Shown: piece by piece, positions 7,792-16,659 of the stretch
How the letters are laid out: each line of letters starts with the position of its first letter
Position numbering within the stretch: the stretch's first letter is position 1
Assembly: GCA_964510345.1 (NCBI GenBank)
Contig: CAZEBB010000015.1
Coordinates: forward strand, 1 to 39,594
Length of the DNA stretch: 39,594 bases
Direction: 5' to 3'
Source of the DNA: JAAYQA01 sp964510345
Lineage (GTDB): Bacteria; Bacillota; Clostridia; Tissierellales; Peptoniphilaceae
Notes under the pieces: model-generated
Databases searched by the model: none
What the model saw: only the letters and a program-made list of their open reading frames with translations
What the model was told of the DNA's origin: nothing
Position numbers and translations under genes: made by a program

Positions 7792-7797
7792 TACAAT
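7792..7797 (+). promoter_or_regulatory. -10 element of the hcp promoter
   Basis: TACAAT lies 30 bp before the hcp start codon. No good -35 is present, as expected for an activator-dependent promoter. Confidence 0.55.
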
Positions 7798-7827
7798 AAA
7801 TCATATTAGATATTAAAGGAGGAAACG

Positions 7828-9465
7828 ATGACAACGGATATGTTTTGTTATCAGTGCCAAGAGACGGCACAGAACAAAGGTTGCACCCGCGTAGGTGTAT
7901 GCGGTAAAAAACCGGATGTGGCAAACCTACAGGACCTGCTGATTTGGGTGACAAAGGGCTACTCGGAAGTTTTGGTGAAACTGCGTGCACAAGGCGTAGA
8001 GACGACAAAGGAACAGAATCACAGAGTTTCCCTCAATCTTTTTACCACGATCACAAACGCCAACTTCGACTTGGAAGCCATTCGCGTGCGCGTCAACGAC
8101 ACGATCGACGAAAAGAATGCAGCGCTGAGCGGGCTTACCGATCAAAACGGTCTTTCCGAGGCGGCATTGTACACTGAGAAAGACCCGGCGGCACAAGATG
8201 AAAAAGCAAAGACCGTCGGAGTTATGTCGACGGAGAACGAAGACGTTCGCAGCCTTCGTGAACTGATTACTTATGGACTCAAAGGGATGGCGGCTTATTC
8301 GAAACACGCCAACGCTCTTTTGACCGACAATGAAGACGTCGATCGCTTCATGCAAGAAGCCCTTGCGAAGACGATGGACGATTCCCTTTCGGTGGATGAT
8401 CTCGTCGCTTTGACTCTCGAAACCGGAAAATACGGAGTCGACGCGATGGCGGCTTTGGATGCAGCCAACACCGGCGCATACGGCAATCCGGAAATCACCA
8501 GCGTCAATATCGGCGTCGGCAAAAACCCGGGCATCTTGATCTCCGGTCACGACCTTCGCGATATGGAGATGTTGCTGGAGCAAACGAAAGACCAAGGCGT
8601 CGACGTGTATACGCACTCTGAAATGCTTCCTGCAAACTACTATCCGGCGTTTAAAAAGTATGACCACTTCGTCGGCAACTACGGTAGCTCCTGGTGGCAC
8701 CAAAAAGAGGATTTCGACACCTTTAACGGACCGATCCTCATGACGACCAACTGCATCGTGCCCGTAAAAGACTCCTATGCAGACCGCCTGTACACGACCG
8801 GCGCCGCCGGATATCCGGGTTCGGTTCACATTCCGGGAGAAATCGGCGAAGAGAAAGACTTCTCCGTCGTCATCGAGCACGCGAAGAAATGTGCTCCTCC
8901 GACAGAAATCGAAACCGGTGAAATCGTCGGCGGATTCGCACACGCACAAGTTCTTGCGTTGGCGGATAAAGTTGTCGGCGCGATCAAAGACGGTGCGATC
9001 AAGAAGTTTGTCGTCATGGCCGGCTGCGACGGCAGAAACAAAGACCGTGACTACTACACTGAATTTGCCAAGGCACTGCCGGAAGATGCAGTCATCCTGA
9101 CCGCCGGCTGTGCAAAATATCGTTACAATAAGCTCGGCTTAGGCGATATCGGCGGAATCCCACGCGTGTTAGACGCAGGACAATGCAACGACTCGTACTC
9201 GCTGGCGGTCATCGCGCTGAAACTGGCGGAAGTTTTTGAAACCGACGTCAACAGCTTGCCGATCGTCTACAATATCGCTTGGTATGAGCAAAAAGCCGTT
9301 ATCGTATTGTTGGCACTGCTGTACCTGGGCGTGAAGAACATTCACCTCGGACCGACACTGCCGGCTTTCCTCTCGCCGAATGTAGTCAATGTTTTGGTTG
9401 AGAACTTCGGTATCGCACCGAACGGAACCGTCGAAGACGACATCAACCTGTTTTTCGCTTCATGA
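7828..9465 (+). CDS. hcp: Hydroxylamine reductase / hybrid cluster protein
   Basis: This cytoplasmic Fe-S enzyme is known to reduce hydroxylamine in vitro and NO as its likely natural substrate. It has 545 residues, normal for class I Hcp. The N-terminal motif C7-x2-C10-x8-C19-x5-C25 (MFCYQCQETA then GCTRVGVCGKK) binds the [4Fe-4S] cluster with the spacing of the Desulfovibrio type. Hybrid-cluster regions are recognisable at SGHDLRDMEMLLEQT, THSEMLPANYYP, NCIVPVKDSY, TAGCAKYRYN, GQCNDSY and WYEQKAVIVLLALL. Start: ATG after AAAGGAGGAA. It overlaps the next gene by 4 bp, so translation is probably coupled. A 340-aa open frame on the opposite strand is a shadow. Confidence 0.97.
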   Translation: MTTDMFCYQCQETAQNKGCTRVGVCGKKPDVANLQDLLIWVTKGYSEVLVKLRAQGVETTKEQNHRVSLNLFTTITNANFDLEAIRVRVNDTIDEKNAALSGLTDQNGLSEAALYTEKDPAAQDEKAKTVGVMSTENEDVRSLRELITYGLKGMAAYSKHANALLTDNEDVDRFMQEALAKTMDDSLSVDDLVALTLETGKYGVDAMAALDAANTGAYGNPEITSVNIGVGKNPGILISGHDLRDMEMLLEQTKDQGVDVYTHSEMLPANYYPAFKKYDHFVGNYGSSWWHQKEDFDTFNGPILMTTNCIVPVKDSYADRLYTTGAAGYPGSVHIPGEIGEEKDFSVVIEHAKKCAPPTEIETGEIVGGFAHAQVLALADKVVGAIKDGAIKKFVVMAGCDGRNKDRDYYTEFAKALPEDAVILTAGCAKYRYNKLGLGDIGGIPRVLDAGQCNDSYSLAVIALKLAEVFETDVNSLPIVYNIAWYEQKAVIVLLALLYLGVKNIHLGPTLPAFLSPNVVNVLVENFGIAPNGTVEDDINLFFAS

Positions 9466-10046
9466 GCCAGTTTTTAGGACCGATTCACTACCGGATGTTT
9501 GAAAAGATCAACCAGCTGGACAATCGCACCCAAAACCTCCTGAAAGCAACCGACCCGTCACTTCTCGCAGAAGTTGACGGGTCCTGCGGTGTGATTGCGC
9601 AAGGCAAGCTGGATGAAATGATCGACTTAGGTAATATACACGGATGGCTCAGCGCGCAAGTAGAGATCGCCGAATGCCGATACGCGCACGCGGTGCACGC
9701 ACTCCTTCAGGCGGGAAAGACCGTCGAGGAGCTGGAAACCATCGAACGCGAGTACGCAAGAGCGCATGCGCCCGGAAAAGTGGAAGGCATGCAACAGCAG
9801 TTTCACTCGCTGGACGGTTTCTATCTGGACGGCATGCCCTGTGATAAGGGGATGGCGGTCACGGCAACGGAAGACAGCATTCAGTTTGTCGTCGGAGAAG
9901 GTGCACACGCGCCGTACTGGAATCTCGGTACGCCGGTCAGCGTCTATGAAACGCTACGTACGAGCGCGATGCAAGAGACGGCAGAAGGGCTGGGAGCGCA
10001 GATCACTCGCGTAGCTCCGTTCACATATCAGCTGGAGTCGAAATAA
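9462..10046 (+). CDS. Unknown protein in the hcp operon
   Basis: I do not recognise this 194-residue protein. It looks soluble, with no signal peptide or membrane segment, and has three cysteines (in DGSCGV, AECRYA and MPCDKG). The middle (about 50-100) looks helical. A later stretch (GMAVTATEDSIQFVVGEGAHAPYWNLGTP, broken here only by reading) looks like beta structure. ATG overlaps the hcp stop (ATGA), and its own TAA overlaps the next ATG (TAATG). The three genes are therefore tightly coupled and the product probably works with Hcp and hemerythrin in NO or hydroxylamine handling, for instance as an accessory factor. That role is inferred from context only. Confidence 0.8.
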   Translation: MSQFLGPIHYRMFEKINQLDNRTQNLLKATDPSLLAEVDGSCGVIAQGKLDEMIDLGNIHGWLSAQVEIAECRYAHAVHALLQAGKTVEELETIEREYARAHAPGKVEGMQQQFHSLDGFYLDGMPCDKGMAVTATEDSIQFVVGEGAHAPYWNLGTPVSVYETLRTSAMQETAEGLGAQITRVAPFTYQLESK

Positions 10047-10591
10047 TGTACGGCATCCAAATCTTAGAAACCGAACACCAAAATATCCTGACGATGACAA
10101 GTGTGCTGCGCGCGATCTGCATCGACATCATGCACGGGAAGGGCGTGCCGGTGGACGATCTGCGCAGATGCATCGTATGGATTCGCGAATACGCGGATAC
10201 GCATCATCACGGAAAAGAAGAGGAGATCTTGTTTGCCGAGATGACGAAATTCGCCGGACCCGCAGCTGAAAAGCTGATCGGTGCCATGCTGATCGAACAC
10301 GACATGGGCCGTTTTCATATGACGGAACTCGAGAAAGCATTGGATGCGTGGAAATCAGGCGACGACGAGATCGCGTTGGATGTGATCACCCATGCGTCAG
10401 GCTATGCGGAACTGTTGGTTCGCCACGCAGGCAAAGAAGATGCCGTCGTGTATCCGTTTGCAAAGCGTTCGCTTTCTTCGGAAATCCTCGCGGATGTCGA
10501 CGAGAGGACGAAACAGTTCGAAGAAGATTTCGATGTGAGTACTCATCTGCACACGCTCCGCGAATTACAAGACAAATACTTGAGTGTATGA
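10046..10591 (+). CDS. Hemerythrin-domain protein
   Basis: This 181-residue, probably all-helical protein has the hemerythrin (HHE) ligand pattern: His11 (TEHQN), the His53-55 cluster with downstream Glu (HHHGKEEEILF), His85 and His91 (IEHDMGRFHM), and His127-x3-Glu131 (RHAGKEDAVVYPFA). It should bind a non-heme di-iron centre that takes O2 or NO. Its place as the last gene of the hcp operon, joined by a TAATG overlap, suggests an O2/NO scavenger, sensor or iron-repair partner for Hcp. The length is typical for stand-alone bacterial hemerythrins. A terminator follows. Confidence 0.9.
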   Translation: MYGIQILETEHQNILTMTSVLRAICIDIMHGKGVPVDDLRRCIVWIREYADTHHHGKEEEILFAEMTKFAGPAAEKLIGAMLIEHDMGRFHMTELEKALDAWKSGDDEIALDVITHASGYAELLVRHAGKEDAVVYPFAKRSLSSEILADVDERTKQFEEDFDVSTHLHTLRELQDKYLSV

Positions 10592-10603
10592 TAGAATTAC
10601 GAA

Positions 10604-10631
10604 GAGGGCCTCTCCAACGAGGTCCTTTTTT
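10604..10631 (+). terminator. Terminator of the hcp operon
   Basis: GGGCCTC (10606-10612) pairs with GAGGTCC (10619-10625, one G-U), with a 6-nt loop. Six T's follow. Confidence 0.8.
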
Positions 10632-10661
10632 GTAACCCTTTTTTCATAAAGGTTACAAAAA
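10627..10661. repeat. Inverted repeat ahead of the amidase promoter
   Basis: TTTTTGTAACC (10627-10637) and GGTTACAAAAA (10651-10661) are perfect 11-bp arms around a 13-nt spacer. The arms contain the GTAAC/GTTAC half-sites seen in the hcp operator, but 15 nt apart instead of 4. Its role is unknown. Confidence 0.5.
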
Positions 10662-10671
10662 TATTACAAAA

Positions 10672-10701
10672 TTGATGAATTTTCAGGCCGGATGCTATAT
10701 A
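10672..10701 (+). promoter_or_regulatory. Promoter of the CWB2 amidase gene
   Basis: -35 TTGATG (10672-10677) and -10 TATATA (10696-10701, within TATATAAT) have an 18-nt spacer, with an extended TG at 10693-10694. Confidence 0.6.
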
Positions 10702-10729
10702 ATAGAGCAAGAATAGGAGGAGAGACATA

Positions 10730-13402
10730 TTGCATTGGAATAAACGGACAATTCGCATCATCGCCATCGTGCTGCTGATGTCACAGGTGATCGTCGGATT
10801 GAACACGAGTACACAAGCACCGGCAGTAGAAGCGAATACGATACAAATAGGGCAACCGGAAAATATCGAAGGGGTTTCTGCAAAAGGGTATGTAGAAATT
10901 CCAGAGGGCACGGATTGGGAAGAAATGAATGTCGTCATGACCAACCCGACCGGCGAAACGCAAGTCGTAGAAGCAGAATACGACGATCACTCCGAAACTT
11001 TCCAGTTTGAAAAAGTCGTCGACGAAGCCGGCGAATGGACCGTCGATGCCCTGCAGATCAAAGAAGATGGGCAGGTCGTCGTTCAGGAAGTTGCCGATGT
11101 AAGCTTACAGGTCGCGCCGACACTGGAAGATGTATATGAATCACAAACCCCGCAGATCGACGCATCGACGATCCCGGAAGGAGAAACGCTCTCGCAGGAA
11201 GCGTATCTACAAGCACTTACCGGCATTTTCGCGCTGGACCAAAACGGCGAACCGATGGAAATCTCGGTCACACTCGAAGGAGCCGTATCGCAATCATACA
11301 CATTCTTTAATGACGGTCTCGAAATCAGCGCATCAGAACCCATAGAAACCGAAGCGAATGGGGAAGTGGTCATCGTTTTGGATGCGCCCGGCGCTGAGAC
11401 CGTTCGACGCACGGTATTTTTGGACGGGCCGATCGCAGAAGCGGTAGCTGCCGAGGACGAGCCTGTTGTGACAGATGAACCCTTGATCGGCGAAGTGAGC
11501 TTAACGGCGACCCTTCACGGGGACGAAGTCGTGATGGAAGCCGATCCGGAATCGGATCCTGAGTCGATCGAATTTTTGGTGTCTGAACTACAAGGGGCAT
11601 CGGAAGAAGGCGTCGTCATTGAAGACGGCGTGACAGCCTACTACGGAGCACCGGATGCAAACACGGCACCGGCGGCATCCACCCTTGTCGAAGAATATAT
11701 CCTCGCTGCAGCGGCGAACGAAATGGAATACACACCGCTGCCCAAACCGGACAAACCGATGGCTGTGAGGCTCTCGGGCTCCAACCGATACGAAACAGCC
11801 GTTGCCATCAGCGGTACCGCCGTAATCAAAACGGATTACGCGATCCTCGTCGCCGGAGACTCGTTTGCCGATGCGTTGGCGTCGTCATCCCTATCCAGAG
11901 TCTACCAAGCGCCGATCCTGTATTCCGGCTCATCGAGTGTGCACGAGGCGACTCTCGCCGAACTCCATCGTTTAGGCGTAAAGACGGTATTCCTCGTCGG
12001 AGGCAGCGGAACCTTGTCCAAGAGCGTTGAAGACACGCTGCAACGCAGCTTCGAGATTAAGCGATTTGCCGGATCAAACCGTTATGAAACCGCTCGTCTG
12101 ATCGGGCAGTATCTAAAGCGAAATGCAACCTCTGGAACTGCGATCGTCGTTAACGGCAATAAGTTGACAGATGCTCTCGTTTCGGGTGCATATGCTTCCC
12201 ACTACGGGATTCCGATCCTCTACACCACGGACAAAAGCTTAGACGCAGAGACGGCAGCGTATCTTAAGAATCACTTTACAAAAGCGATCATCGTCGGGGG
12301 AACCGCTTCGGTGTCTGAATCGGTTGAAAACAAGATTCGCTCCTACGGCTTACAAGTAGAGCGCGCAAGCGGACCCAATCGCTACGCGACATCGATCAAT
12401 TTTGCGAAGGCGTATTTTAAAAACGCCAATCGCGTCGTCATCGCCTCCGGCGTCGATGCGAAACTTCCGGACGGGCTCGCCGGCGGTGCACTCGGCGGAC
12501 TGAAAGCTGCACCGGTCATACTGTCACAGGCGAATACACTACCGAAGGAAGTCGAAGGCTACTTTAAAGACCATGAGATCATGGTGTCGTATCTGCTCGG
12601 CGGAAAAACGACTCTGTCCGATACGCTCGTCGCACAAGTGAAGAAACTCACTTCGGTGACGGCAGCGGCCGAAGTCAAGAAAGAAGAAGTCGTCGACGAT
12701 ATTACGAGTCGTGAACCCTCACCGATCGCCAAGCCGGTGGCCGATCCCGTTAAAGAAGCTTGGAAAGACGGAGTCGTCAAGATCAAGTTGGACCCCGGCC
12801 ACGGATGGAACTACAACCAGGGGATCGTCAAGTCTTACTTTGAAGGCAATCAGATGATCTACCTCTCATATTATCTGCAACAAGAGTTGGAAAGCTACGG
12901 TTTCTATGTCGAGAACACGAGAATGCCGAAGGGAGAATACGAGAGCGCATACGATGCCTTGCTCGCAGAGAAAGCCTATGCGGCATCGATCAAGAAATCG
13001 TCGATCAACAACGACATCATCAGTCTGGCCGATCGCGGACAGAGCGCGGCGGGGTTTGACCTGTTGCTCTCACTGCATTCCAATGCGCCGTTTAACATCT
13101 CTGCCTCCGAATTATGGGATTCGGTGACATCGCCCAATAAAGAACTCGCCAAGAAGTTCTTGCAGACGGTTATCGACACCTTTGGTCACGGAAACCGCGG
13201 CGTGAAGTATCGCTATACGAGCAAAGGGGTCAACTGGTACGGCATCCTACGCAATTCGGGAGCGACCAATGCGATGCTGATCGAGCACGGGTTCCATACG
13301 AGTGCGGCGGATGCGAATAAGCTGTTGAATCAGGATTTTCTGAAAAAATTAGCGAAAGCGGAAGCGAAGACGCTCGCCGATTATTACGGACTATCTAAAT
13401 AG
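10730..13402 (+). CDS. Secreted N-acetylmuramoyl-L-alanine amidase with three CWB2 repeats
   Basis: This is an 890-residue cell-wall hydrolase. A signal peptide (about 1-35) and an acidic N-terminal region with no domain I recognise (about 36-335) are followed by three cell-wall-binding type 2 repeats starting near 345 (RLSGSNRYETA), 444 (RFAGSNRYETA) and 543 (RASGPNRYATS). After a linker, an Amidase_3 domain fills about 680-888, with LDPGHGWN, EGNQM, SLHSNAP and IEHGFHT. These supply the zinc ligands His, Glu and His and the catalytic Glu. CWB2 modules anchor proteins non-covalently to wall polymers in clostridia. The start is TTG at 10730, supported by AGGAGGAG at 10715-10722; no better ATG exists before the signal peptide. 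It is monocistronic. Confidence 0.92.
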   Translation: MHWNKRTIRIIAIVLLMSQVIVGLNTSTQAPAVEANTIQIGQPENIEGVSAKGYVEIPEGTDWEEMNVVMTNPTGETQVVEAEYDDHSETFQFEKVVDEAGEWTVDALQIKEDGQVVVQEVADVSLQVAPTLEDVYESQTPQIDASTIPEGETLSQEAYLQALTGIFALDQNGEPMEISVTLEGAVSQSYTFFNDGLEISASEPIETEANGEVVIVLDAPGAETVRRTVFLDGPIAEAVAAEDEPVVTDEPLIGEVSLTATLHGDEVVMEADPESDPESIEFLVSELQGASEEGVVIEDGVTAYYGAPDANTAPAASTLVEEYILAAAANEMEYTPLPKPDKPMAVRLSGSNRYETAVAISGTAVIKTDYAILVAGDSFADALASSSLSRVYQAPILYSGSSSVHEATLAELHRLGVKTVFLVGGSGTLSKSVEDTLQRSFEIKRFAGSNRYETARLIGQYLKRNATSGTAIVVNGNKLTDALVSGAYASHYGIPILYTTDKSLDAETAAYLKNHFTKAIIVGGTASVSESVENKIRSYGLQVERASGPNRYATSINFAKAYFKNANRVVIASGVDAKLPDGLAGGALGGLKAAPVILSQANTLPKEVEGYFKDHEIMVSYLLGGKTTLSDTLVAQVKKLTSVTAAAEVKKEEVVDDITSREPSPIAKPVADPVKEAWKDGVVKIKLDPGHGWNYNQGIVKSYFEGNQMIYLSYYLQQELESYGFYVENTRMPKGEYESAYDALLAEKAYAASIKKSSINNDIISLADRGQSAAGFDLLLSLHSNAPFNISASELWDSVTSPNKELAKKFLQTVIDTFGHGNRGVKYRYTSKGVNWYGILRNSGATNAMLIEHGFHTSAADANKLLNQDFLKKLAKAEAKTLADYYGLSK

Positions 13403-13410
13403 AATCATGA

Positions 13411-13432
13411 GGGGACCTTAGGGTCCCTTTTT
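13411..13432 (+). terminator. Terminator of the CWB2 amidase gene
   Basis: GGGACC (13412-13417) pairs with GGTCCC (13422-13427), with a 4-nt loop and a T-run. Confidence 0.8.
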
Positions 13433-13516
13433 GCGCGCAGAAAAATGTACAAAGCCAAAAAATGTGAGTAATTTGTGTAAAATATGTTAAAATTGTATAG
13501 CGCGATGCTCTATTGC

Positions 13517-13545
13517 TTGACGCCCTGTGGACAAAGGCATATACT
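13517..13545 (+). promoter_or_regulatory. Promoter of the his operon
   Basis: -35 TTGACG (13517-13522) and -10 TATACT (13540-13545) have a 17-nt spacer. The start would be near 13552, leaving a leader of only about 24 nt, so there is no room for a T-box or His leader peptide. A weaker second promoter, TTGTGT then TATAGC with 17 nt between, lies upstream around 13473-13501. Confidence 0.75.
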
Positions 13546-13575
13546 CAAATGAGATCACGAAAAAGGAGATTTGGT

Positions 13576-14733
13576 GTGCAAAAATACTTGGAATCGCTCG
13601 CGAAAGAGGAAACGACGACACTGACGCTATCGGCACTCTACGAAAGACTCGGTTACAGAAAATATCGCAATACGCGATTTGAAGAATATAGTTTTTATCA
13701 CGATCACCAGGGCTTTCTCTCCGGGGAAGGCGTTATAACGTTCAATAATGCAGATGGACAGCTCATGGCCTTAAAACCGGACATGACTTTGTCGATCATA
13801 AAAAATGCAGACATCAGCCCGCGCACGTTTTCACGAGTGTACTATAACGAAAACGTATACCGCTTCCAGCAGTCGACGAGAGAATATAACGAGATCCACC
13901 AATGCGGATTGGAGATGCTCGGACCGATCGACAGCTTTGCGGTTGGCGAGATCGTCCTGTTGGCACTGCAGAGTTTAGAGGCGATCGACCCGTCGTATAT
14001 GCTGTCTCTTTCTCATGCCGAACTGGTGGACAGCGCCTTAGCTTCGATTGATACAGATCATGAAGTCCGACGCGACATGGCGCAGTGCATTCGCAAGAAG
14101 AACAAGCATGACCTGAGAAAGATCGCGGAAAAGAACCACCTACCGGAAGAAAAAATCCTTGCGTTGGAGGCGATCGTCGAAGGGAGCGGGCCGCTGCTTG
14201 AGGCTTTGTCTTTCCTTGAAAAGGAAGTCACCCCACTGTTTATGGGCGATGCCAACGGAAATCAGAAGACCTTCGCAACCGGGATCGCGGAATTGAAAGA
14301 AGTGTATCAGCACTTTGCCGATACGAAATACAAAGATCACTTGCACTTGGACACTTCGGTGATTAACCCGGTCGATTACTATAGCGGTATCGTAATGCAG
14401 GGCTATGTAAAGGCCGTGCCACAGCTGGTATTGGCCGGTGGGCGTTACGATCGACTCGCGGAGAAATTACGAGAAGATGTCGGCGCGATGGGCTTTGCCG
14501 TTTACTTGGACCAATTGCAAGTGCATTTCCCGAAGACAAAAAAATACGATGTCGACGTATTGATCCTCTATCCGGAGGAAGGAGAGGACTCGTCGGTACT
14601 GTTAATGAAGAAATTGTTGGAATTCGCCGGTGGCAACGAGTCGGTGCGCGTTGAGCCGAAAGTGCCCGCGCAACTCCGCGCAAGACGCATGCTGCGCTAT
14701 AACGGTTCACAATGGGAGGAGATCCATGCTTAG
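13576..14733 (+). CDS. hisZ: ATP phosphoribosyltransferase regulatory subunit
   Basis: This 385-residue histidyl-tRNA-synthetase-like protein activates short-form HisG and lets it sense histidine. It shows class II synthetase signatures (LKPDMTLSI in motif 2 position, YYSGIVMQGY, LAGGRYDRL) but ends without the anticodon-binding domain. The start is GTG at 13576: AAAAAGGAG (13560-13568) sits 7 nt upstream and the promoter at 13517-13545 leaves this as the first usable start. A TTG at 13513 gives a longer frame but lies upstream of the transcript. It overlaps hisG by 8 bp. HisZ with short HisG is the usual clostridial arrangement. Confidence 0.93.
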   Translation: MQKYLESLAKEETTTLTLSALYERLGYRKYRNTRFEEYSFYHDHQGFLSGEGVITFNNADGQLMALKPDMTLSIIKNADISPRTFSRVYYNENVYRFQQSTREYNEIHQCGLEMLGPIDSFAVGEIVLLALQSLEAIDPSYMLSLSHAELVDSALASIDTDHEVRRDMAQCIRKKNKHDLRKIAEKNHLPEEKILALEAIVEGSGPLLEALSFLEKEVTPLFMGDANGNQKTFATGIAELKEVYQHFADTKYKDHLHLDTSVINPVDYYSGIVMQGYVKAVPQLVLAGGRYDRLAEKLREDVGAMGFAVYLDQLQVHFPKTKKYDVDVLILYPEEGEDSSVLLMKKLLEFAGGNESVRVEPKVPAQLRARRMLRYNGSQWEEIHA

Positions 14734-15364
14734 TATCGCTTTACCCAAGGGAAGATTGGCAAAAGATGTCGGAAAGCTATTGGAAGCCACGCCTTATCAT
14801 ATGGGAGAAGATCTGGAAAAGACGAGAAAACTGATCATCGAGCTACCGGAACAAGGCTTGCGGTACATTTTGGTGAAACCTTCGGATGTATCGGTTTACG
14901 TGTCGCGCGGGGTCTGTGACGTCGGAATCATCGGGAAAGATGTGCTGGCAGAAGAGCAGGCCGATGTCTATGAATTGCTCGATTTGCAGATCGGTGCGTG
15001 CACACTATGTGTGGCGGGACCGATCGACTACGAAGAGGATACGACGAGAAGCGTACGCGTGGCCACGAAGTACCCGCATTTGGCGCGCAAATACTACCAA
15101 TCCATTAATCGTGAAACGGAGATCATCCGACTCAGCGGATCCATCGAGGTAGCACCGTTGTTGTCGTTGTCCGACGTGATCGTCGACCTCGTGCAAACGG
15201 GCAAGACGCTGGACGAAAACAATCTGATCGTACGAGAGAAAATCATGCACAGCTCCGCGCGCTTGATCGCCAATAAAACCTCGTATCGTTTTAAGAATCA
15301 GGAGATTACCGCATTGATCGATACATTGGCGGAGAAAATCGAAGGTGCCGCATGCGAACGCTAA
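14726..15364 (+). CDS. hisG: ATP phosphoribosyltransferase, short form
   Basis: This catalyses the first committed step of histidine synthesis: ATP plus PRPP gives phosphoribosyl-ATP. It has 212 residues, the short form that lacks the C-terminal regulatory domain and needs HisZ. Family marks are MLSIALPKGRLAKD at the N-terminus, VKPSDVSVYVSRGVCDVGI, and the PRPP-binding DLVQTGKTLDEN. ATG at 14726 follows GGGAGGAG (14714-14721). The frame is open 32 codons further upstream inside hisZ, but that part is not HisG. It overlaps hisD by 13 bp. Confidence 0.95.
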   Translation: MLSIALPKGRLAKDVGKLLEATPYHMGEDLEKTRKLIIELPEQGLRYILVKPSDVSVYVSRGVCDVGIIGKDVLAEEQADVYELLDLQIGACTLCVAGPIDYEEDTTRSVRVATKYPHLARKYYQSINRETEIIRLSGSIEVAPLLSLSDVIVDLVQTGKTLDENNLIVREKIMHSSARLIANKTSYRFKNQEITALIDTLAEKIEGAACER

Positions 15365-16659
15365 GCGCGAAGACCGGCACCTCATTGCAAGAGATCGTTG
15401 CGGCACTTGCCGTCGACAGTATCGATGCGGAGACGGCCGTTAACGAAACGGTATCTGACATATTGCGCGAAGTCCGAGTGAGGGGGGATGACGCCCTCCT
15501 CGACTATACGGAGAGATTTGACGGGGCAAAGCCGGAGAGTTTATTTGCCACAGCGGAAGATCTGGCTTCGGCTGAAGCGGAACTCAAAGCGGAGAAACCG
15601 GAGTTAATGCAGGCCATCACGACAGCGATCAGCCGCGTGCGCACCTATCATGAAAAGCAGATGCAGCAGGGCTTTCTCCTGCAAGACCCGATCGGTGCGA
15701 CCATGGGGCAGATCGTACGGCCGCTCGCGCGCGTAGGCATCTATATCCCGGGAGGCACGGCGGCGTATCCTTCGACCGTCTATATGAACGTGATCCCAGC
15801 ACTGGTCGCCGGCGTGAAAGAGATCGTCGTGGCGACGCCGGTGAATCGCGAGGGAAAGGCGAATCGGACGGTACTGGCGGTGTGTTCGCTCCTCGGAGTG
15901 AAACATGTCCTCTTATCCGGTGGAGCACAAGCCGTCGCTGCGTTGGCCTATGGCACGCAGTCGGTGCCAAGAGTCGACAAGATCACGGGACCGGGAAACC
16001 GCTATGTGGCGACCGCAAAGCGCATGGTCTACGGTACAGTCGATATCGATATGATCGCGGGGCCGTCGGAAATCCTTGTCGTAGCCGATGAAACGGCCAA
16101 TCCTGAATTTGTCGCAGCGGACCTTTTGTCACAAGCGGAGCACGACCCGAATGCGCGCGTGATCGTCGTGACGACAGACGAGGAACTGGCGGCACGCCTG
16201 CCGGACGTCGTAGAAGAACAACTCAAGACGCTCTCCCGCGCTGAGATCTGCCGACAGTCAGTGGACAACAACGGCGTGATCATCATTACGGATACGATGG
16301 CAGAAGCGATCGCTCTCTCCAACGAACTCGCGCCGGAACACCTGAGCCTACAGACAAAATCACCGATGGATGTACTGCCTCATATCCACAATGCCGGGTC
16401 GATCTTTCTCGGTGACTATACACCGGAAGCGCTGGGCGACTACGCCGCCGGACCGAACCATACGTTGCCGACCTCGGGCACGGCGCGGTTTTCTTCGCCG
16501 CTGTCCGTCACCGACTTTATGAAAAAATCATCGTTTACGTATTTCCAGAAAGAGGCGTTCGCAGAACTGGCGCAGACGGTGCTGCGCATCGCACGCGAAG
16601 AGGGGCTGGAAGCCCATGCACGCGCCGTCGAATTTCGGCTGGAGGTTTTGAATGAGTAA
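15352..16659 (+). CDS. hisD: Histidinol dehydrogenase
   Basis: This zinc enzyme oxidises L-histidinol to L-histidine in two NAD-dependent steps, the last reactions of the pathway. It has 435 residues, normal length. Motifs include YIPGGTAAYPSTVYMN, IAGPSEILVVAD, SQAEHDPNA (zinc ligands Gln and His), LAPEHLSLQ (catalytic Glu-His) and PTSGTARFSSPLSV. Start: ATG at 15352 after GAAGGTG, inside the 3' end of hisG. It overlaps hisC by 8 bp, so the genes are translationally coupled. Confidence 0.97.
   Translation: MRTLSAKTGTSLQEIVAALAVDSIDAETAVNETVSDILREVRVRGDDALLDYTERFDGAKPESLFATAEDLASAEAELKAEKPELMQAITTAISRVRTYHEKQMQQGFLLQDPIGATMGQIVRPLARVGIYIPGGTAAYPSTVYMNVIPALVAGVKEIVVATPVNREGKANRTVLAVCSLLGVKHVLLSGGAQAVAALAYGTQSVPRVDKITGPGNRYVATAKRMVYGTVDIDMIAGPSEILVVADETANPEFVAADLLSQAEHDPNARVIVVTTDEELAARLPDVVEEQLKTLSRAEICRQSVDNNGVIIITDTMAEAIALSNELAPEHLSLQTKSPMDVLPHIHNAGSIFLGDYTPEALGDYAAGPNHTLPTSGTARFSSPLSVTDFMKKSSFTYFQKEAFAELAQTVLRIAREEGLEAHARAVEFRLEVLNE

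Noticed and set aside
7927..8949. 340-codon open frame on the minus strand inside hcp
   Set aside because: It is fully antisense to a clear hcp gene, has no family pattern and no SD-supported start. It is a composition shadow.
13513..13575. TTG start giving a 21-residue N-terminal extension of HisZ
   Set aside because: The TTG lies upstream of a good -35/-10 pair and has no SD. GTG at 13576 has both SD and position.
13403..13575. T-box or histidine leader peptide before hisZ
   Set aside because: The predicted leader is only about 24 nt, with no T-box sequence and no run of His codons.
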